Source: Protonemura montana (Eukaryota > Arthropoda > Insecta > Plecoptera > Nemouridae). Taken from it: a stretch of DNA of 64,000 nucleotides. The notes under the pieces were generated by a model. The model was not told where the DNA came from, did no database searches, and worked only from the letters and a program-made list of their open reading frames with translations. Below are positions 57,301 to 64,000 of this stretch, piece by piece. The stretch lies in contig OX387603.1 in assembly GCA_947568835.1 (NCBI GenBank), positions 27,490,651 through 27,554,650 of the forward strand, written 5' to 3'. Position 1 is the stretch's first letter; each line of letters opens with the position of its first letter. The translations under genes and the position numbers were made by a program.

Positions 57301-60300
57301 ACTCGAACCCCGATCTCCACCTGTCGCGGGTGTTGCTCTGAACCATTGAGCTACTTGGACACTGGCTTTTTGAGACGATTTTAGTGTATTTGATGAGAAT
57401 GACGGATCTCCAAGGAGTAGAACCAAGAGGCTGTGAATACTCACAGTCACTCTGATTCTACTTACGCTATACCACGTCACAACCTGTCAAACTCGAATAA
57501 TTCCAATTTGACGTTGGATTCGTTGCTGTATTAGGATGAAATCTTATTTCAATTGCAAACGCTTGCAATGCGTGTTTTATTTCCCAGACCCCGAGCGTGC
57601 TGATCCTGTACATGATCGTCTCCGGCTGGTTCTTAACCTACCTGAGACGACCGACCGGCCGCATGACGGTCCAGGAGCAGAAGCTGGAAGGAGAGTTCCG
57701 CTACATCAACTCACGACTCATCACCAACGCCGAGGAGGTTGCGTTCTACCAGGGCAACCAGCGAGAGAAGATCACCGTACTCGCGGCGTTCAATAAGCTT
57801 GTAAGTACCTTGAAACTGTTGAAGTTGCAGTTTTTTTGAGCCTGTAGGATGGAGTGAAGTATTGTCTTCTTAATGCTCATTCCATTGTTTTAATTTAATT
57901 AATTAATCAATTAATTTGTTTATTAGTAGCATTGGTATAACAATAATTATCTGAGGCTAATAGAATTAAGATAGTGTTTATAGAATTGAAAATATAATCA
58001 CATAGAATTTTGTGGTTAGTTTATAAATTTACAGTGGTATTTGACATTTTTTGGAAATGTCATTATATCATAGGGCAGCGCATTCCACAGTCTAATTGAT
58101 CTAATTTTGTTTGCAGACGGATCACTTGAGGAAGTTCTTGGAGTTCAGAGTCGTGATGGGAACACTTGACAACGTGGTCGCTAAATGTAAGTCTGCGGTG
58201 ATGTAACGTAGAGCGAAGACTTGTGACAACAGAGCAGATATATAATCAAACTTATCGCGAATATAAACTGACGCTGTGGTTCAAACCATCAAGAGCTAAC
58301 AATAAGATCGACGTTGCTAAGTCTTGCAAGTTTAGCGGCTATACCCTAAACTAGAATAAATCAGAACTCTCTCGGAGGAGGACGTTATTAGTAACTTACC
58401 CTGTCTCCCTTACCCCGGTGTTGATTATATATATAACGTTGTAAAGTCAATTTCTAGCCTTGTACCACTTGGCTTTAGTCGAATTTAGATGGAATGCTTG
58501 TGAATGCATTTTCAACAAAATATAATAAATAATTATAGTTGAAAAGTCAAATGGTGACCAACTCAACAACGCTGTCTAGTCGATAAAGCAGCCGTGAGTC
58601 TAAGAACCACTATTTGATGGTTAACTCGTTTCTGTTTGCAGACATTGCAACTGTGGTTGGTTTCATCGCGGTGTCGATGCCGTTCATGCAGAAAGACCAC
58701 CCAGTGCTCGTCGACTGCGGGAAGCAGGAGCGATTCCGGGTGAGTCAGCAAGAAGCAGTCTCGATGCTAACAACACGGCAGCTGGTTCTGGCTAGCAGTG
58801 AAATCTGAACCTATCGAAAACAGAGCTAGCAGCACTTATATACTTTCCAAGTTGATAGTCCATTCAGCAAAAAATTGCAAAAAATAGAAACAGTTGGAAT
58901 GGTTTGAAGGAGAACATCTTGCAAGTGTCAATAAAGGATTTCATTAAGTCCTGTTCTGTTTTAAATTAGTGACTTTGTGCTTCAATTATATTACCTAGTT
59001 GCAAGATTACAGTCAAATTAAACCCAGGAACATAGCGCAACGTTCTGAACAAATATAAGAAGTATATACCTTGAACCAGAGACAGCTAAATCCTGTCAGA
59101 AAATCTGGAGATGATCTGCCTCTTGACCTTCTATTTCTGTGCCCCGCAGCTGTACTACACGTACGGACGCATGCTGGTGAAGCTTGCCGAGGCTATCGGC
59201 CGCCTGGTCCTGGCCGGGCGCGAGATGACCCGTCTTGCCGGGTTCACCGCTCGTGTCACGGAGATCATCCGTGTGCTCAAGGACCTCAACGCTGGCCGCT
59301 ACGTTCGCACCATGGTGGACTCCGGCAAGGAGGATAACGTTGGCCCCAGCGGTGAGTGCCAGTCAGAGAATTGTGAGCTATGAATTATGCGCACTTCCCG
59401 CAGAAATGTTGTTACCAGACAAAGACAGAGCTGTGAGGCACGGGCCCAACAGCTGCTAGAGCTTGCCTGGTCGTAATCTAGTCTGCAAGCATAACCAGTG
59501 CACCATATGCGAGCGCCAGGCATTATAGCAGACATAAGTTGAGCAATTGAAAAATCTCTTTTTATTAGAAACAAATTTTTTTTTTTTTTTTTTTGTGAGA
59601 AAATAATGAATGCGTATTTTTTTATTTTCTTCTAAATCCAATTTTGAATAAAATATACTTGTTTAAAATGTTTGCGTTTCAATCTCGTACGAAAACGAGG
59701 GTCGCCATTTTTTATGACATGAAGTAAAATCTGACGTCAGTATGACGTCAAAAAACGTCAAGAATTAGTAGCAAACGCAAAGGTGACCCAAAATGACGTC
59801 AGAACAGAATTTCTGACGTCACAGCCTGTTTTCATCCCGCCACGAGAATTTATATTTTAGCCATTCTTAAAACAAATATAAATAGAAAAGTTATGATCGG
59901 ATTATAAAAATAAAAAATACGTCAGATTTTATTTTAAACACGTATTTGAATACAATGATAATAATGAAATAATAATCTTAATGAGATTTCCCAATTGTGA
60001 GCTATGTTAGGTCTGCTGGTCATTTATCAACATTGAACAAATCATGGACAAGTCATTCGTGACATCAGGTCAGTGCTGCAGAGTCTTTATAAGAACTTAA
60101 CAGTTTACAGTTCTGAACTTGTCATGTATTTTCTGTGATCATTGGGTGCACACTTTAAAGATTGCATATATTTCCACTTTGTACTCAACCTATAAAAGTT
60201 TCAACACGTAAATAAGTTTGTGTTGTCACCCGTCACTAACTATTATGGGCAACTCTACACAAAAGTAACCTGTCACCGAAATTGATTATCAGGCATGCCG

Positions 60301-63300
60301 CATGTGCCATATGCCTAAAAACTACAGATCTACAAGTTTTTGCATTCCAGAGGTATTTAAAAAAAAAATGTACAAGAGATTTTTGGCAGTTTTCGTCCCC
60401 AACTCAACCTCTTTATTGCACTGGGTTAAAAAGCGTCAGCACAGTCTATTATGAATACGTTCCCTGCCCATTACGAGCACTAGCAATTTAAATGAGATTG
60501 ACCGAGCTGTCATTTCATTGGCTATTTCAGCTGTGAGCCGTATGACCCTGACCCCGGGCGCCGGCCGCGTTGTCCACGCCGACAAGCTGATCAAGTTCGA
60601 CCGCGTGCCGCTGGTTACACCTAACGGTGACGTATTAATCGAGGAGATGAGCTTCGAGGTGCGCAGCGGCATGAACGTCCTCGTCTGCGGGCCGAACGGC
60701 TGCGGCAAGAGCTCACTCTTCAGGATACTCGGGGAAGTGAGTCTGATAGACTTTTTACGCTTGTATTTGTATTTATTTTTATTTTCCGTTGTTTTTATAC
60801 ATGCCATAATGTTTTTCACAATTTTTGGTAAAACAGGCGCTTCCTTGAAGATTTATCCCATCTCTATAATGTCCCATTCAGAGAATTGGCTAAGCGTAAT
60901 AGGGAAATCTCTTTAAATTTGAAACTATTTTTTTATTTTTTTTGTGAGAAAATAATGAACACATATTTTTTTGTTTTCTTCTAAATCAAATTTTGAATCA
61001 AATATCTCTGTTTAAAATGTTTGCGTTTCAATCTCGTACGAAAACGAGGGTCGCCATTTTTTAAGACATGAAGTGAAATCTGACGTCAGTATGACGTCAA
61101 GAAACAGAAGCGAACGCAAAGGGGACCCAAAATGACGTCAGAACTACCTGTAGTTAATCACAGCCCGTTTCCATCCCGCCACGAGAATTCATGTTTTAGC
61201 CATTCTTAAAACAAATAGAAATAGAAAAGTTATGATCGAATTGTAAAAAGAAAAATTATGTCAGATTTTATTTTAAACGCATATTTGAACACAACAATAA
61301 TAATTAAATAATAATCTTAAGGAGATTTCCCTATTGTTCTCTTAAGAGTAGGAATTTCAGTGAGTATTTGGGTATCTTTATGCTATCGATTTTTTTTTCG
61401 GTCGCCAATGTACGTATCAATATGTTTGTTGGTCTGTAAAGTTGCTCGTCAGGTCGATGTTATGGCACGCTGTAAAGAATTGGCTTCTCAGTTTTCTAAA
61501 CGGCTTTGTTAACAACCTCCGCTTGTGCTTGTTTTTCCGCAGCTCTGGCCGTTGTTCGGTGGCGTCCTAACGAAGCCGCCGCGAGGAAAACTCTTCTACA
61601 TTCCACAGCGACCTTACATGACCTTGGGAACGCTACGCGATCAAGTCATCTATCCGCACACGTATCAGGTACGACTCGGTCGCAATTAACTTGGATTGTG
61701 GCTGCATTATTTATTTATTATTTATTTATCAACATCGGAGGCAAGTCCACAAGTGTGATATGATATAATAGAAACATGAACAGTTAAAAACATTGTTTAC
61801 AAACTAAAGTTTAATCAAGAGGTAACACAAGATAATGCAGTTGGTAATTGATACATTATTATTATTTTTTTTTTTTATTATTTAATTTATTCTCATACTT
61901 AGGCTTGGTACATGTTCTTGTGCAAGTTCTTAGAGTAATAGGAAAGTACATATCTGTTAAATCATGATCTCCGGTTGTATGGTGTACGGTTAGTGTTACA
62001 TTAAATTAAATTTAGTAATACAGTGAAGTTATACTATGAAATTAGCTAAGTTATTTGAAGTTAGCTACGTTATTTACAGGACTTGTCTTTTGGATTGTTC
62101 CGTCTTTGGTTTGCTTTTAACCGGCGTCTAAATTCCTTTGCGTTCTTGGGGAAAGGGGGACATGACCGGGGCAGGAAGTTCGTTCCACAGCCATGATTTA
62201 GAAGTGTTCATGAGCATCTGTTTAGTCTAGGAGTTAAAGTCAGGATTTGTACGTCATTAAGGAGTCTGAAAGGATGTCAATGTCAGGGCAGGTTGTTGTT
62301 ATTCTATTATACGTAGTCATTAGTCTTTTGATGTCTTTTGAATCACATCGTCTGATTTCTAACCTATTTGTGAATTGTATATGTTGCATATTACATGTCC
62401 TTGCCAGTCCAAGTATATGCATGATAAGAAACAGCAGGCAAAATGGCAGATCACTCTGTCTGCTTGCAACATTCTTGAAAGGGAACAGATTTATGTTAAA
62501 AAAAAGACCATCTGATTGCTATCGACAATTTTTTTCAGAGGTTCTTACCCTGAAAGTAGTAACTTAGCTAGCTATGCTTCATACGACAAACAGTCGATTT
62601 GAAATAATTTCTCATTTTTAAACGTGTTTGTGATACTGACATCTTAACCCACAGCCTGTACCTGGCCGTGAGCATCTTAACCCACAGCCTGTACCTGGCC
62701 GTGAGCATCTTAACCCACAGCCTGTACCTGGCCGTTAGCATCTTAACCCACAGCCCGTACCTGGCCGTGAGCATCTTAACCCACAGCCCGTACCTGGCCG
62801 TGAGCATCTTAACCCACAGCCTGTACCTGGCCGTGAGCATCTTAACCCACAGCCTGTACCTGGCCGTTAGCATCTTAACCCACAGCCCGTACCTGGCCGT
62901 GAGCATCTTAACCCACAGCCCGTACCTGGCCGTTAGCATCTTAACCCACAGCCCGTACCTGGCCGTGAGCATCTTAACCCACAGCCCGTACCTGGCCGTG
63001 AGCATCTTAACCCACAGCCTGTACCTGGCCGTGAGCATCTTAACCCACAGCCCGTACCTGGCCGTGAGCATCTTAACCCACAGCCTGTACCTGGCCGTTA
63101 GCATCTTAACCCACAGCCTGTACCTGGCCGTGAGCATCTTAACCCACAGCCCGTACCTGGCCGTTAGCATCTTAACCCACAGCCCGTACCTGGCCGTGAG
63201 CATCTTAACCCACAGCCCGTAACTGGCCGTTATAATCTTAACCCACAGCCCGTACCTGGCCGTGAGCATCTTTTTAGTCTTCCCACCTGTTTACCTCTAG

Positions 63301-63537
63301 CAACTTCTGTTATAATCTGAAAAATCAACAGCTACATAATTAAAAAAAACACAAATTTCAATCTCGGCTGATGACTTTGGCGTGTAGGAGATGAAACGTC
63401 GTGGGAAGTGTGATGCTGACTTAACGGCTCACCTAGAACTCACCAAGCTCAGCTACCTGCTGGCTCGCGAGGGAGGCTGGGACGCTGTGGCTGACTGGAT
63501 CGACGTCTTGTCTGGCGGAGAGAAACAGCGTATCGCT
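51351..63537 (+). CDS. Abcd3: Peroxisomal ABC half-transporter ABCD3 (PMP70), thirteen exons, 3' partial
   Basis: Exons: 51351-51460, 51995-52031, 54561-54818, 55189-55215, 55299-55369, 56632-56812, 57588-57800, 58117-58186, 58642-58739, 59150-59351, 60531-60736, 61543-61668, 63388-63537; 583 codons, all phases close. The half transporter dimerises in the peroxisomal membrane and imports fatty acyl substrates. Landmarks: N-terminal [55 protein letters not shown]; the EAA-like loop [33 protein letters not shown]; Walker [10 protein letters not shown] (about 476-484); Q-loop region [12 protein letters not shown] signature LSGGEKQ (about 574-580). [13 protein letters not shown] and TPNGDVLI place it with ABCD3 rather than ABCD1/2. 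Walker B and the stop lie past the window. Introns carry a SINE, hAT DNA, CRE-rich MITEs and a minisatellite. Confidence 0.95.
54030..54475 (+). mobile_element. 5S rRNA-derived SINE, single-head copy
   Basis: Head: TGTTGGAAACACTGGTTCTC then GATCACCGAAGTTAAGCAAC and GTATTGGATGGGTGACC, close to the 5S internal control region. Body and tail match the copy at 16.57-16.86 kb (TGCCGGCACCGGGTTTCCCC, CAGTGCGTCATTACGCACCA). It ends in an AAATAAATAAAT tail, 85 bp before ABCD3 exon 3. Confidence 0.8.
55704..56476 (+). mobile_element. hAT-like element with BED/CGGBP1-like coding relic
   Basis: The ends AGGATAGTAATGCAAATGCA and, inverted, AGGATAGTAATGCAGTATCA form terminal repeats, with many GCATATTT subterminal motifs. 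A short frame from 56238 reads [20 protein letters not shown], like the N-terminal BED-type finger of CGGBP1-like hAT proteins. I did not find a convincing target duplication. In intron 5 of ABCD3. Confidence 0.6.
57200..57400 (+). repeat. SINE/MITE with tRNA-like core, reversed core
   Basis: Left end GATGAAATCTTATTTAAATT, arms and core as in other copies, but the tRNA-like boxes read on the minus strand (TAGCTCAATGGTTCAGAGCA, GGGGTTCGAGTCC). In intron 6 of ABCD3. Confidence 0.7.
57535..57580 (+). repeat. SINE/MITE end fragment next to an exon
   Basis: GATGAAATCTTATTTCAATT followed by GCAAACGCTTGCAATGCG. It runs to within about 10 bp of the ABCD3 exon 7 acceptor (TTTTATTTCCCAG). Confidence 0.7.
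59544..59997. mobile_element. CRE-rich MITE, copy 1
   Basis: CAATTGAAAAATCTC and GAGATTTCCCAATTG form short terminal inverted repeats. The interior has repeated TGACGTCA or GACGTCA motifs (CTGACGTCAGTATGACGTCA at 59731; AATGACGTCAGAAC; TCTGACGTCACAG). About 85-90 percent identical to copy 2. In intron 10 of ABCD3. Confidence 0.75.
60897..61336. mobile_element. CRE-rich MITE, copy 2
   Basis: AATAGGGAAATCTC and GAGATTTCCCTATT ends; interior as in copy 1 (TTTCAATCTCGTACGAAAAC, CTGACGTCAGTATGACGTCA, CATCCCGCCACGAGAATTC). Same orientation as copy 1, in intron 11 of ABCD3. Confidence 0.75.
61690..62630. other. ABCD3 intron 12, no further feature
   Basis: AT-rich intronic DNA before the minisatellite. 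A 106-codon frame at 62247-62567 has no splice support and no recognised motif. Confidence 0.4.
62636..63270 (+). repeat. 33-bp minisatellite, about 19 copies
   Basis: Unit GAGCATCTTAACCCACAGCC followed by TGTACCTGGCCGT, varying T/C (CCTGTA or CCCGTA) and G/T (GAG or TAG). Because the unit is 11 codons long, it opens long frames on both strands ([11 protein letters not shown] repeats and the reverse), which are artefacts. In intron 12 of ABCD3, about 120 bp before exon 13. Confidence 0.95.
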
Positions 63538-64000
63538 GTAAGTAGTCAAGCTACGTGGGGCTGTTTGAAAACTTCACATTTTCACTCTGCACTGAATGCT
63601 AAACAAAACCGCTTGGGTGTGGTACTAGAAAATAGAAATTGTAAAACAATTTTATCATTTTACAAAAAATGCGCTTGTGTCTGTGGGGTAGCGTGTTTTT
63701 AGCTTTTACACTTCTTTTTTTACCTAATCCTAGCAAATAATGTTTTTGACAATCTGTCTAAAATATTAAACCTCTATTTTTCATTTCACAGTCTCTGAAA
63801 TCTCTCCTTGGTAGCAACAAATACTGTTATGGTCATCATTTTTGTTTTTGGCATATTTTTCTGGTAAAATTAGCCTACTGTAAACAGGAGAGTGCGTTTT
63901 AGAGTAAAAAGCACCATGATTCAAAGTGGGTTTATTGTGAATAGCACTTACGGTTAACCCACTTTGGGATACAATAAGGGATAGAAGATAAATGACAGTG

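Noticed and set aside
62568..63269. A 233-codon minus frame and a 184-codon plus frame of 11-residue repeats
   Set aside because: Translation of the 33-bp minisatellite in ABCD3 intron 12. No splice sites or conserved domain.

Overview
The window is eukaryotic, from an insect. Every gene is split by GT-AG introns. Two adjacent seven-exon genes are insect-type odorant receptors (7tm_6 family), which are known only from insects. The rest is intron-rich, AT-rich, and full of SINEs, hAT-type transposons, MITEs, a LINE tail and minisatellites. I cannot name the species. A hemipteroid insect is a guess from genome style only. All exons below were joined by hand from splice signals and reading-frame phase, and the phases close in every main model.

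Layout. 1-980: 5S-rRNA-derived repeats. 980-8942 (+): ten exons of a prolyl 3-hydroxylase (leprecan family), 5' end outside the window. 9-11.3 kb: repeats and no firm gene. 11.4-16.1 kb (-): a secreted C-type lectin with a Cys-rich N-terminal region; one intron carries a 1.5-kb minisatellite grown from a MITE end. 16.1-19.55 kb: 5S-derived SINE array, Penelope-like fragments and the 3' tail of a LINE. 19.55-34.5 kb: an odorant-receptor cluster on the minus strand (two full genes plus a two-exon remnant) and a SIAH-type RING gene in two copies, one intact on + and one inverted, frameshifted and truncated on -. About 4-5 kb here is duplicated in tandem. 35-37 kb: repeats. 37.1-39.1 kb and 40.9-48.7 kb (+): two uncharacterised genes; the second encodes a Ser/Pro-rich basic protein of 522 residues ending in a KEN motif. 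51.35-63.54 kb (+): thirteen exons of peroxisomal half-transporter ABCD3 (PMP70), 3' end outside the window.

How parts relate. P3H1 (ER, collagen modification) and ABCD3 (peroxisome, fatty acyl import) are housekeeping neighbours with no evident joint role. The receptor cluster is the dynamic part: duplication, internal inversion, loss of a splice acceptor and near-identity of terminal exons show recent birth-and-death evolution. Mobile DNA is best seen in introns: at least three hAT-type elements with 7-8 of 8 matching target-site duplications, a MITE with a 7-bp duplication, paired CRE-rich MITEs, and a SINE/MITE family whose tRNA-like core occurs in both orientations between its inverted ends. 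No bacterial genes, CRISPR arrays or functional RNA genes were seen.
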